The notes beneath the pieces were generated by a model. That model made no database searches and was not told the DNA's origin. It worked only from the letters and a program-made list of their open reading frames with translations. The translations under genes were made by a program, and so were the position numbers. From positions 620,001 to 684,000 of the forward strand of contig NZ_CANLOZ010000001.1 in assembly GCF_947492965.1 (NCBI RefSeq): 64,000 bases of DNA, in the 5' to 3' direction. Shown here piece after piece: positions 56,288 through 64,000 of the stretch. Positions within the stretch are counted from its first letter, which is position 1, and every line of letters begins with the position of its first letter. Origin of the DNA: an uncultured Aquimarina sp. (lineage in GTDB: Bacteria > Bacteroidota > Bacteroidia > Flavobacteriales > Flavobacteriaceae).

Positions 56288-58786
56288 CTAAAAATAGAAT
56301 CCAAAAGAACCTGTGACACCAAAATCACGAGCATCCGGATTATCGAAATAATTGCCTCGGAAATGGAAATCAATTCTGAAAATTTTAAATATATTTCCAA
56401 CCCCAACGCTATATTCCCAATAAATTTCTTCATCGGGTGCTCCAACGGTTTGTAGAAAACCAGATGCATCCAAAGCAATGTTTTCATCTGATAATTCACC
56501 CCAAACCCCTCTAACTCCAACAAGTTCTCGTAAGTTTAATTTTCGAAGCAAAGGAATTCTAGAAAATATTCTACCGTTGAAATTATGCTCTATATGTACT
56601 GCCGCATATGTGTCGGTAACGAATTCGTAAAAATTAAGTAGTGGAAATGTGTTTTGAATAGATAAATATGTTTGGTTACCAGGCACGACACTAAGTAATC
56701 CTAGAGGGACTTCTCCGAACGTTTTTCCTAATTCTATGGAACTATTAAGTACTCCGAAACCTCCAATATTCCAGGGTTGTCTATAGAAAAATTGAACTTT
56801 TTGATATTCAAAATCGCTTTCTAATATGTGATCCAGACCTACGGAATAGTTAAGAAATAGTTGCGCATAATCACCGTCATTAACCGTTATTTTATCAACT
56901 CCATATCCTGTAGTTTTTCTTCCAGGATAATAAGCGAGTGTTGTAGCTATCTCTGCCTGAGTGATTTCTGATTTCACCTCTCCAGTATCTGGATCAAAGA
57001 AATCTAAGCTAAATAAATCTCTATCAGCCGGTTTCAAGGTTCTATAGGACCCAGTGACACCGATAGTAAAGTTTTTTCTAGGTTCTATTTGCATAGAAAA
57101 TGCAGATAAGTTGATCGAAGTAAGTCTATTATTATCTCCTGTGGCAACAATAGAAGAAGATGCTAAACTCCTTCCTTCTACATCGTTAGTGTTGGTGAGA
57201 CTTGCTCCTAGCTGTTCTACATCACGGCGATTACCGGCAGAAACAATTAATCGCGATTTTCTGTCCACCAGGTATTTACCTGAGACTCCGTACTTAAATT
57301 TATTGTCTCTTAAACCATAAGCTCCATAGCCTTCAATCCTCCATCGATCATTCGCCGTAAAATAAGTGCGACCTCCAGCTCGTAATCGGAATCCTTCGAT
57401 AGCATTGAATCCTACTGTGGAGAATAGCGGACCAAAATCCCATCCATTAAATTCTACATATCCTGTTGCTAAAATAGTTCCTACATTGTAGAGCCTTTTA
57501 AAAGCTTTAACCGTTCGTAACGTATCTAGAAGTTTATAGACTTTCTTTTCATCTTTATTTAATTCTTCCATCCTGGCATTTGCCCAAAAGGAGTCATCAC
57601 GATTATAAATGTCTTGATTATATGGATCTACCTGGCTCTGATAAAATTTTTTATCTTTCTTTTGATCGAATTTATAGTTGTCGTATAATGTGGTCCGTTT
57701 TCCATAAACACCTCTTGATTTTTCTTTTTTGTTAAATGCAAAATCAGATTGAAAATAATCTTTAGTAATTAGGAATATGGAGTCATTAAGCACATCAAAT
57801 TCCTGTTCTATATACAAGTCTTTTACCCAGTTGATATTGGCACTTTTAGTTACCTCTAGGTTGATCTCTTTAATCGCCCAAGTAGTATCATTTACCCAAA
57901 AGTCTCCTTTAAAGGTAAGCTCATTTTTACGCCTAGGATAATATACAATATTATAGCACCATTTATTTCCAATATAGGCACTATCAGTAAGCACATAGTT
58001 ATATACGTTAATCCCTGTTCTTGACAAAGGACTGGTGAAACTCTTGTCGAAAAACTTTAGGTAGTTGTCATAGATGTTATAATCAGAATAAAGATCTTTT
58101 ACAAAAGCAATTAGTGTTTGATTATCACTAAATCCTGCATTTTTATTTCCCTTTAGTACTTCTTTAAATTCATTTATCTCATTATCACCATAAACTTTAG
58201 AAATAGCTTCGTTAAGAAATATGGGTAAATAGGTTTTACCAGTGATTCTTGAAGTATCGATATCTTCAAAAATAAACTCCATACCATTAAAAATTCGACT
58301 GTTTACCAGAGCGCTATCTATGGTATTAAGGTCAAACTCTAACTTTTCATACTTGTCGTAATTATATTGTTTGAACTTTTTGACACCATTTTCCCTGCGA
58401 TTTTCCCAGATTTTCCGAAGTATATCAATAGCAGGATTGTTTTTTTTGGAGGTTTTTCCTTTATAAATGACAACTTCATCCAATGATGCTGCTTCTTCCT
58501 CGAGAACTACTTCCATATTGTAGGTAGTTCGTTTCGTTAGTTTTACTGTTTTGGTTTGAAAACCTAAGAAAGAGACTTTAATGCTACTATGATTCTCGTC
58601 AGACTCCATGTAGAACTTACCATTTTCATCAGTAATAGTACCGATAGTTGAGTTAACAAAAACTATGTTGGCAAATGGAACTGCTTGTTTGTTGCTGTCG
58701 TAAACATATCCGCTTACTTTGGTTTGTGCAAGAATGAAGGAGTTACTACATACTAAAAATAAAAACCCTAAAACCCAATATCTCAT
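56288..58786 (-). CDS. DUF5686 and carboxypeptidase-regulatory-like domain outer-membrane protein
   Basis: This 832-residue protein has a signal peptide ending LAQ (residue about 21), then a carboxypeptidase-D-regulatory-like beta-sandwich (about 24-108: SGYVYDSNKQAVPFANIVFVN). The rest is the DUF5686 region, likely an outer-membrane beta-barrel, ending in aromatic-rich strands (FDVTGSFGFYF style, final Phe). Such proteins are common in Flavobacteriia; their cargo or role is not established. It stands alone between ppa and pdhB on the minus strand. Confidence 0.85.
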   Translation of the reverse strand: MRYWVLGFLFLVCSNSFILAQTKVSGYVYDSNKQAVPFANIVFVNSTIGTITDENGKFYMESDENHSSIKVSFLGFQTKTVKLTKRTTYNMEVVLEEEAASLDEVVIYKGKTSKKNNPAIDILRKIWENRRENGVKKFKQYNYDKYEKLEFDLNTIDSALVNSRIFNGMEFIFEDIDTSRITGKTYLPIFLNEAISKVYGDNEINEFKEVLKGNKNAGFSDNQTLIAFVKDLYSDYNIYDNYLKFFDKSFTSPLSRTGINVYNYVLTDSAYIGNKWCYNIVYYPRRKNELTFKGDFWVNDTTWAIKEINLEVTKSANINWVKDLYIEQEFDVLNDSIFLITKDYFQSDFAFNKKEKSRGVYGKRTTLYDNYKFDQKKDKKFYQSQVDPYNQDIYNRDDSFWANARMEELNKDEKKVYKLLDTLRTVKAFKRLYNVGTILATGYVEFNGWDFGPLFSTVGFNAIEGFRLRAGGRTYFTANDRWRIEGYGAYGLRDNKFKYGVSGKYLVDRKSRLIVSAGNRRDVEQLGASLTNTNDVEGRSLASSSIVATGDNNRLTSINLSAFSMQIEPRKNFTIGVTGSYRTLKPADRDLFSLDFFDPDTGEVKSEITQAEIATTLAYYPGRKTTGYGVDKITVNDGDYAQLFLNYSVGLDHILESDFEYQKVQFFYRQPWNIGGFGVLNSSIELGKTFGEVPLGLLSVVPGNQTYLSIQNTFPLLNFYEFVTDTYAAVHIEHNFNGRIFSRIPLLRKLNLRELVGVRGVWGELSDENIALDASGFLQTVGAPDEEIYWEYSVGVGNIFKIFRIDFHFRGNYFDNPDARDFGVTGSFGFYF

Positions 58787-59176
58787 CTAATATTCTTAAA
58801 TAATTATGATAATACAGTAGTTCTTAAATAACAATCAATTTAAAATAATAAAGGTTTGTATTTTCATTTCCCTATTATCTTGAAATTTTCAACTTGAATT
58901 CAATTACCACATATTCATCAATAAATGTAAATGTTGTTTTTTCTAAAACACACCAATATAAAAATACCCTACTATTTTTAAGCACAAATTTAAAAATGCT
59001 TTGCAAAATGATTAATGCAAAACATTTTTAATGTGTAAAAAAATCAATTTTGTATTTCAAAGTACCCTTATATCGTTTGTGTAAACTCGTTTTGTTTTAT
59101 CAAATTTCGAGCCAACATTTATTAAGCGAATCAAAATTTTTTAAAAAACTTGAAGCGCAAATTAAAAGGGTTTAGT
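58787..59176. other. Intergenic region between pdhB and the DUF5686 gene
   Basis: About 390 bp, very AT-rich. It contains one hairpin (58992-59029; AAAAATGCTTTGCA/TGCAAAACATTTTT, 13 of 14 pairs, 10-base loop) that could end pdhB transcription, 150 bp after the stop. The DUF5686 promoter should be here, but no good TTTG/TAnnTTTG pair was found. No coding stretch seen. Confidence 0.5.
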
Positions 59177-60154
59177 TTATTTATACATTACTTTTTTGAC
59201 AGCTTTAACAACATCTGTACTATTCGGCAACCATTCTTCTAATAAAACAGGAGAATATGGAGTAGGGGTGTCAGCCGTATTTATCTTTATAACAGGTGCG
59301 TCTAGATAATCAAAAATGTTAGATTGAACCTGATAAGTAATCTCAGATGCAATATTTGCTAAAGGCCAAGCTTCTTCTAGAATAACTAACCTATTTGTTT
59401 TCTTTACAGAAGTAAAAATAGCTTCTAAATCTAAAGGTCTCACAGTTCTAAGATCAATGATTTCGCAAGAAATATTGTCTTTCGCTAGCTCATCAGCAGC
59501 TTTATACGCCTCTTTAATAATTTTCCCGAAAGAAACGATAGTAACATCGTTACCTTCTCTTTTAATATCAGCAACACCTAATGGGATAGTGTATTCTCCT
59601 TCAGGAACTTCTCCTTTGTCACCATACATTTGTTCGCTTTCCATAAAGATCACTGGATCATCATCACGAATTGCCGATTTTAATAATCCTTTTGCATCTT
59701 TAGGATTAGAAGGGATAACCACTTTTAATCCAGGAGTATTAGCAAACCAGTTTTCAAAAGCTTGTGAGTGAGTAGCACCTAATTGTCCTGCAGAAGCTGT
59801 AGGTCCTCTAAATACGATTGGAACATTAAATTGACCACCACTCATTTGTCTCATCTTTGCAGCATTGTTAATTATCTGATCAATTCCAACCAATGAGAAG
59901 TTAAATGTCATAAATTCTATAATAGGACGGTTACCATTCATGGCACTACCTACGCCTATACCAGAAAAACCAAGTTCAGAGATAGGAGTATCGATTACTC
60001 TGTCTGGTCCGAACTCATCAAGCATGCCTTTACTAGCTTTATATGCTCCGTTATATTCGGCAACTTCCTCACCCATTAGGTAAATGGATTCATCTCGTCG
60101 CATTTCTTCGCTCATTGCTTCACAAATAGCTTCTCTGAATTGTATCGTTTTCAT
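59177..60154 (-). CDS. pdhB: Pyruvate dehydrogenase E1 component, beta subunit
   Basis: At 325 residues it matches E1-beta of the pyruvate/branched-chain dehydrogenase group: MKTIQFREAICEAMSEEMRRDE at the start, the thiamine-site region GEEVAEYNGAYKASKG, FRGPTASAGQLGATHSQ, and the C-terminal domain beginning IIDLRTVRPLD. It oxidatively decarboxylates pyruvate together with E1-alpha, which is not in the window. The complex is cytoplasmic. A strong promoter precedes it. Confidence 0.92.
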   Translation of the reverse strand: MKTIQFREAICEAMSEEMRRDESIYLMGEEVAEYNGAYKASKGMLDEFGPDRVIDTPISELGFSGIGVGSAMNGNRPIIEFMTFNFSLVGIDQIINNAAKMRQMSGGQFNVPIVFRGPTASAGQLGATHSQAFENWFANTPGLKVVIPSNPKDAKGLLKSAIRDDDPVIFMESEQMYGDKGEVPEGEYTIPLGVADIKREGNDVTIVSFGKIIKEAYKAADELAKDNISCEIIDLRTVRPLDLEAIFTSVKKTNRLVILEEAWPLANIASEITYQVQSNIFDYLDAPVIKINTADTPTPYSPVLLEEWLPNSTDVVKAVKKVMYK

Positions 60155-60187
60155 TTATAAATATTTAATTTTGTGCTACACGAAAGG

Positions 60188-60217
60188 CAAAAGTAGCAAT
60201 TAATAGGCGTTACCAAA
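60188..60217 (-). promoter_or_regulatory. Bacteroidota-type promoter of pdhB
   Basis: On the minus strand TTTG (60214-60217) and TACTTTTG (60188-60195) are separated by 18 bp, a full match to the -33/-7 consensus. Transcription would start roughly 30 bp before the ATG. Confidence 0.75.
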
Positions 60218-60317
60218 TACAGAAAATTAAAAAATTTATTATGCATGCATAGTAAATTCGACATTTTATTTGTACCTTCGCTTTTATTATTAAATTCTCA
60301 AAAAATACCTATATAAA

Positions 60318-61064
60318 ATGAAAATATTAGTATGTATTAGCCATGTGCCAGACACAACTTCTAAAATTAATTTTACAGAAGGAGATACGAAGTTTGACAC
60401 AAATGGAGTACAGTTTGTTATTAATCCTAACGATGAATTTGGATTAACGCGCGCTATGTGGTTTAAGGAGAAGCAAGGAGCTTCAGTAGATGTTGTAAAT
60501 GTAGGAGGACCAGAAACTGAACCAACTTTAAGAAAAGCTTTAGCAATAGGAGCAGATAATGCAATAAGAGTAAATACTGAAGCTACTGATGGATTTTATG
60601 TAGCTAAACAGTTAGCTAAAGTAGTTCAAGATGGAGGATATGATCTTGTGATTGCAGGAAGAGAGTCAATAGATTATAATGGTGGAATGGTACCTGGAAT
60701 GTTAGCTGGACTTACAGGAGCTAATTTTATCAATACTTGCATTGGATTAGAAATAGATGGGGATTCTGTAACTGCTATTCGCGAAATCGATGGAGGAAAA
60801 GAAACTTCTACTACAAAATTACCATTAGTTGTTGGAGGACAAAAAGGATTGGTTGAAGAGAGTGATCTTCGTATTCCGAATATGAGAGGAATTATGATGG
60901 CACGTAAAAAACCACTTACGGTTGTTGAGGCTGTTGAAGCAACTCAGGAAACCAAAGCGGTTAAATTCGAAAAGCCAGCACCAAAAGGTGATGTAACACT
61001 AGTTTCTCCTGATAATGTAGGACAATTAGTAGAGCTATTGCATAACGAAGCAAAAGCAATTTAA
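60318..61064 (+). CDS. etfB: Electron transfer flavoprotein, beta subunit
   Basis: This 248-residue protein has the ETF-beta N-terminus MKILVCISHVPDTTSKINF and the signature VVQDGGYDLVIAGRESIDYNGGMVPGMLA, with the NMRGIMMARKKPL segment typical of the AMP-binding beta subunit. With EtfA it carries electrons from acyl-CoA dehydrogenases to the quinone pool. etfA follows after 58 bp. It is divergent from pdhB across about 160 bp. Confidence 0.95.
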   Translation: MKILVCISHVPDTTSKINFTEGDTKFDTNGVQFVINPNDEFGLTRAMWFKEKQGASVDVVNVGGPETEPTLRKALAIGADNAIRVNTEATDGFYVAKQLAKVVQDGGYDLVIAGRESIDYNGGMVPGMLAGLTGANFINTCIGLEIDGDSVTAIREIDGGKETSTTKLPLVVGGQKGLVEESDLRIPNMRGIMMARKKPLTVVEAVEATQETKAVKFEKPAPKGDVTLVSPDNVGQLVELLHNEAKAI

Positions 61065-61122
61065 TAAAATACAAGTTTAAAGTAATACCTATTAACATAG
61101 GTTCAACATAAAAAAAATAAAT

Positions 61123-62091
61123 ATGTCAGTATTAGTATATACAGAAAGTGAAGGAGGAAAATTTAAAAAGGCTGCTTTCGAAGTTGCGTCATATGCAAAA
61201 GAAGTAGCTAATATGCTTGGTACTACAGTTACTGCTGTTAGTGTTAACGTTGATGTTAGTAGTGAACTAAGTACATACGGAGTTGATAAAGTATTAGAAA
61301 TTAAAAACGATAAGTTAGCGACTTTTAATGCAAAAGCGTATGCAGATGCTTTAAAGCAGGCTGCAGAAAAAGAAGGAGCTAAAGTTGTAGTGCTTAGTTC
61401 TAGTGCAGATAGTAAGTTTTTAGCATCACTTTTAGCGGTTAATCTTAATGCAGGATATGCGTCTAACGTAGTAGCATTACCCGAGAGTGCTTCACCTTTT
61501 ACAGTAAAAAGAACTGCTTTTACAAACAAGGCATTTAATATTACCGAAATCACGACTGATGTGAAAATTATCGGACTATCTAGTAATGCATTTGGATTGA
61601 AGGAAGCTTCTGGAGCTGCTGCTGCTGAAGGTTTTGATCCTTCATTAGCTGATGAAGATTTTGCAGTGAATGTAACGTCTGTAGATAAAGCAACAGATAA
61701 AGTGTCTATCGCAGATGCAGAAGTTGTAGTTTCAGGAGGTAGAGGTCTTAAAGGGCCAGAGAACTGGGGTATGATCGAAGAGTTGGCAGATGTACTTGGA
61801 GCTGCAACAGCGTGTTCTAAACCTGTGAGTGATATGGGATGGAGACCGCACGGAGAGCACGTAGGTCAAACAGGAAAACCAGTAGCTACTAACTTATATA
61901 TAGCGGTAGGGATTTCTGGAGCAATCCAGCACCTTGCAGGAATAAATTCTAGCAAGATAAAAGTAGTGATCAATAACGATCCAGAAGCGCCATTCTTTAA
62001 GGCTGCAGATTATGGTATTGTTGGTGATGCCTTTGAGGTAGTACCGCAGTTAATTGAAAAATTAAAGGAATTTAAGGCGAATAACGCATAA
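61123..62091 (+). CDS. etfA: Electron transfer flavoprotein, alpha subunit
   Basis: This 322-residue protein has the FAD-binding C-terminal half: VVSGGRGLKGPENWGMIEELADVLGAA, then GQTGKPVATNLYIAVGISGAIQHLAG and the final INNDPEAPFFKAADYGIVGDAFEVVPQL. It forms the heterodimer with EtfB. A strong terminator follows at 62117. Confidence 0.96.
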   Translation: MSVLVYTESEGGKFKKAAFEVASYAKEVANMLGTTVTAVSVNVDVSSELSTYGVDKVLEIKNDKLATFNAKAYADALKQAAEKEGAKVVVLSSSADSKFLASLLAVNLNAGYASNVVALPESASPFTVKRTAFTNKAFNITEITTDVKIIGLSSNAFGLKEASGAAAAEGFDPSLADEDFAVNVTSVDKATDKVSIADAEVVVSGGRGLKGPENWGMIEELADVLGAATACSKPVSDMGWRPHGEHVGQTGKPVATNLYIAVGISGAIQHLAGINSSKIKVVINNDPEAPFFKAADYGIVGDAFEVVPQLIEKLKEFKANNA

Positions 62092-62116
62092 TTTTCATAA
62101 ATTGTGCCCAATCAAG

Positions 62117-62168
62117 GGCTGTTTGAACTTAGGTAAAAGTCCATTTGTTCAAACAGCCTTTTTTTTAT
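62117..62168 (+). terminator. Rho-independent terminator after etfA
   Basis: A perfect 12-bp stem (GGCTGTTTGAAC/GTTCAAACAGCC) with an 18-base loop and eight Ts begins 25 bp past the etfA stop. It also shows that the next gene cannot start as early as its open frame allows. Confidence 0.92.
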
Positions 62169-62179
62169 TGAAAATTACT

Positions 62180-62797
62180 ATGAGTTTAGTTCGTCTGAAC
62201 ATAAAAGGAATATCTTACAGTCAAACCCAAAATGGTGCTTATGCATTGATTTTAAGTGAGGTGGATGGAGAAAGGAAATTGCCAATTGTGATTGGTGCAT
62301 TTGAAGCACAGTCTATAGCTATTGCTCTAGAAAAAGAAATTAAACCTCCTCGTCCTTTAACGCATGACCTGTTTAAAAATTTTGCAGATCGATTTGATGT
62401 AGTCGTGAAACAGGTAATCATTCATAAATTGGTAGATGGCGTTTTTTATTCAAGTATTATCTGCGAAAGAGATAAGATTGAAGAAATAATAGATGCTAGA
62501 ACCAGTGATGCTATAGCACTAGCCTTGCGATTCCAGGCTCCAATTTTTACGTATAAAAATATTCTTGATCAAGCAGGAATTTACTTAAAAGTAAATCCTA
62601 AAAAAGATGGTGAAGATGAATCAGAAAGTTTGTTGGTAGATGAATTGGTTTCTGATGATGTGGAAATGGTAGGAAAAGAAACTAGTTATCAGGATTTATC
62701 TTTAGAAGAATTAAATCGTATGCTAGAACAAGCAGTAGCTAATGAAGATTATGAATTGGCAGCTCGAATACGAGATGAAATCTCGAAAAGAGGATAA
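62180..62797 (+). CDS. Bifunctional nuclease-domain protein (DUF151) with UVR motif
   Basis: This 205-residue protein starts at ATG 62180 (MSLVRLNIKGISYSQ). The frame opens further upstream, but that part encodes the etfA terminator. Residues about 1-135 form the DUF151 bifunctional nuclease domain (LPIVIGAFEAQSIAIALE, DARTSDAIALALRF). Residues about 170-205 hold a UvrB/UvrC-type motif (LEELNRMLEQAVANEDYELAARIRDEI). DUF151 proteins of plants have DNase/RNase activity; the bacterial role is uncertain. Position between etfBA and nupC matches the gene order I associate with Flavobacteriia. Confidence 0.88.
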   Translation: MSLVRLNIKGISYSQTQNGAYALILSEVDGERKLPIVIGAFEAQSIAIALEKEIKPPRPLTHDLFKNFADRFDVVVKQVIIHKLVDGVFYSSIICERDKIEEIIDARTSDAIALALRFQAPIFTYKNILDQAGIYLKVNPKKDGEDESESLLVDELVSDDVEMVGKETSYQDLSLEELNRMLEQAVANEDYELAARIRDEISKRG

Positions 62798-62846
62798 TTT
62801 TGATTTCTAATTGTTCCGAAATATTATAATATTACCTTATTGATAT

Positions 62847-64000
62847 ATGAAAAAAGGAGTACTCTCTTTCCTATTATCTTTTTTTGCATTTACAATTATC
62901 TCAGCGCAATCCATAGAGAAAAAGTGGATATTAAAAGATGTAAAAGGAGATAATGAAACTATTTTTCAAGTTGGAGATAATGATTATCTGGATTTTCAAA
63001 ATGGTGTCTTTTCTTATGCATTTGAAGGAAATTCTGAAAAGCTTACAGGGGATTATCTTGCTCAAAAAAATGTCGTATTACTGTTCCCTGAAAAATCAGA
63101 AGATTCTATTATTAAATATAGATTGAAAAGTATTACGGATACTACGTTGATTCTATCAAAAAATAACCTTTCCTATTCATTTGTTGTAAAACCTAGTGAT
63201 CCTGAAACCCCAGTTGTAGCTGAACAAGGTGATGCGCTAATTCCTAATCAAGGTTTTTCTTTTTCAAGTTTGTGGAGAGGAGTTCTAGGAATGCTGGTAT
63301 TATTAGTTATTGCATTTTTGTTTAGCAGTAATAGAAAAGCTATAAATTGGAAAACTGTTGGTTTAGGTCTGGGATTTCAATTAATAATAGCTATTGGTGT
63401 TTTAAAGGTTCCATTAGTACAGACGATATTTGAATGGGTTGGAAGTCTTTTTGTTAGTGTTTTAGACTTTACGCGAGCAGGAAGTAAGTTCTTATTCGAA
63501 GGACTAGTGGTAGACATGGATACTTTTGGTTTTATATTCGCTTTTCAGGTGTTACCAACTATCATTTTCTTCTCGGCGCTAACATCACTATTATTTTATT
63601 TAGGTGTTATCCAAAGAGTAGTGAAGGGGTTAGCTTGGTTATTGACAAAAACATTAAAGATATCTGGAGCTGAAAGTTTAAGTGTTGCAGGTAATATCTT
63701 TTTAGGGCAAACAGAAGCTCCTCTATTAATAAAAGCCTATTTAGAAAAGATGAATAGGTCAGAAATTTTGTTAGTTATGGTGGGTGGAATGGCTACTGTA
63801 GCGGGAGCAGTGCTGGCTGCATATATTGGATTCTTAGGAGGTGATGATCCAGTTCTAAGATTACAATTTGCTAAACACTTATTAGCAGCATCTGTGATGG
63901 CGGCTCCTGGAGCGATTATTATCTCTAAAATACTATTTCCCCAAACAGAAAAAATTAATACAGACGTATATGTTTCTTCAGAAAAAATAGGATCTAATAT
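62847..64000 (+). CDS. nupC: NupC-type concentrative nucleoside transporter, C-terminus beyond the window
   Basis: The frame runs from ATG 62847 to the right edge (384 codons). It starts with a signal peptide (MKKGVLSFLLSFFAFTIISAQ) and a beta-rich periplasmic domain of about 110 residues. Membrane helices begin near residue 145. The transporter core shows NupC hallmarks: TFGFIFAFQVLPTIIFFSALTSLLFYLGV, GNIFLGQTEAPLLIKAYL and MVGGMATVAGAVLAAYI. It imports nucleosides with Na+ or H+. The exported N-terminal domain is absent from E. coli NupC but not rare in Bacteroidota, to my knowledge. Confidence 0.92.
   Translation, partial: MKKGVLSFLLSFFAFTIISAQSIEKKWILKDVKGDNETIFQVGDNDYLDFQNGVFSYAFEGNSEKLTGDYLAQKNVVLLFPEKSEDSIIKYRLKSITDTTLILSKNNLSYSFVVKPSDPETPVVAEQGDALIPNQGFSFSSLWRGVLGMLVLLVIAFLFSSNRKAINWKTVGLGLGFQLIIAIGVLKVPLVQTIFEWVGSLFVSVLDFTRAGSKFLFEGLVVDMDTFGFIFAFQVLPTIIFFSALTSLLFYLGVIQRVVKGLAWLLTKTLKISGAESLSVAGNIFLGQTEAPLLIKAYLEKMNRSEILLVMVGGMATVAGAVLAAYIGFLGGDDPVLRLQFAKHLLAASVMAAPGAIIISKILFPQTEKINTDVYVSSEKIGSN

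Noticed and set aside
56170..56523. 117-codon minus-strand frame
   Set aside because: It overlaps the 3' end of the well-supported DUF5686 gene in another frame and shows no domain.
60260..60290. Possible -7 box (TTTATTTG) before etfB
   Set aside because: It differs from TAnnTTTG at the key second base and has no -33 TTTG at the right distance.
62102..62179. Extended N-terminus of the bifunctional nuclease
   Set aside because: This part encodes the etfA terminator hairpin; the family N-terminus begins at ATG 62180.
1..64000. CRISPR arrays, transposases, integrases, prophage structural genes, rRNA
   Set aside because: None seen: no evenly spaced repeats, no transposase or recombinase motifs, no rRNA sequence.

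Overview
The window is a low-GC chromosomal segment of a marine flavobacterium (phylum Bacteroidota, family Flavobacteriaceae; an Aquimarina-like genus fits, but the sequence does not prove it). The evidence is a SusC/SusD pair, a hybrid two-component system, a C-terminal type IX secretion signal, Bacteroidota promoters (TTTG, 18-19 bp, TAnnTTTG), many lipoproteins, and family-specific genes such as DUF5686, App1 and the HPPK-deoxynucleoside kinase fusion.

Region by region. (1) 1-10.2 kb is housekeeping: an AsmA-like protein cut by the left edge, a queuosine-precursor transporter, a folK-dNK fusion, an M19 dipeptidase, a small lipoprotein, a SpoU-type methyltransferase, mutS, and tRNA-Gly plus tRNA-Leu with a promoter and a terminator. 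(2) 10.4-39.05 kb is a polysaccharide-utilisation region aimed at xylan. It holds a GH26 enzyme resembling beta-1,3-xylanases, a DUF255 protein, a DUF5060 putative glycosidase, a 1387-residue hybrid sensor/regulator, SusC, SusD, a decayed FG-GAP/UnbV gene, an intact FG-GAP/UnbV lipoprotein, a secreted sugar-isomerase-like protein, a PKD-CBM-CBM lipoprotein, two GH10 xylanases, a GPH symporter and a cytoplasmic GH43. Surface enzymes would cut xylan, SusCD would import oligosaccharides, periplasmic GH10 would shorten them, the symporter would move them inward and GH43 would release pentose. (3) 39.2-42.5 kb is an operon for a periplasmic molybdenum hydroxylase of the isoquinoline 1-oxidoreductase type with a diheme subunit. 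(4) 42.8-44.6 kb carries xylulokinase followed by what looks like the wreck of a xylose isomerase gene. (5) 44.8-48.6 kb holds small accessory genes. (6) 48.6-52 kb holds a divergent module: a DUF559 nuclease-like gene, a radical-SAM DNA-repair-type gene (TIGR03916-like) and its partner (TIGR03915-like), opposite a LexA/CI-like S24 repressor. Palindromic operators sit on both promoters. (7) 52-64 kb is housekeeping again: App1-like protein, membrane and soluble pyrophosphatases, a DUF5686 outer-membrane protein, pdhB, etfBA, a bifunctional nuclease and a NupC transporter cut by the right edge.

Most notable points: the repressor/operator architecture of the repair-type module; a near-identical 48-49 bp direct repeat that starts right after tRNA-Leu and recurs just after the last xylan gene, bracketing the whole xylan region; and two gene remnants (xylA and an FG-GAP/UnbV tail) not visible as long open reading frames. 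All names come from motif recognition by eye; no database search was run.
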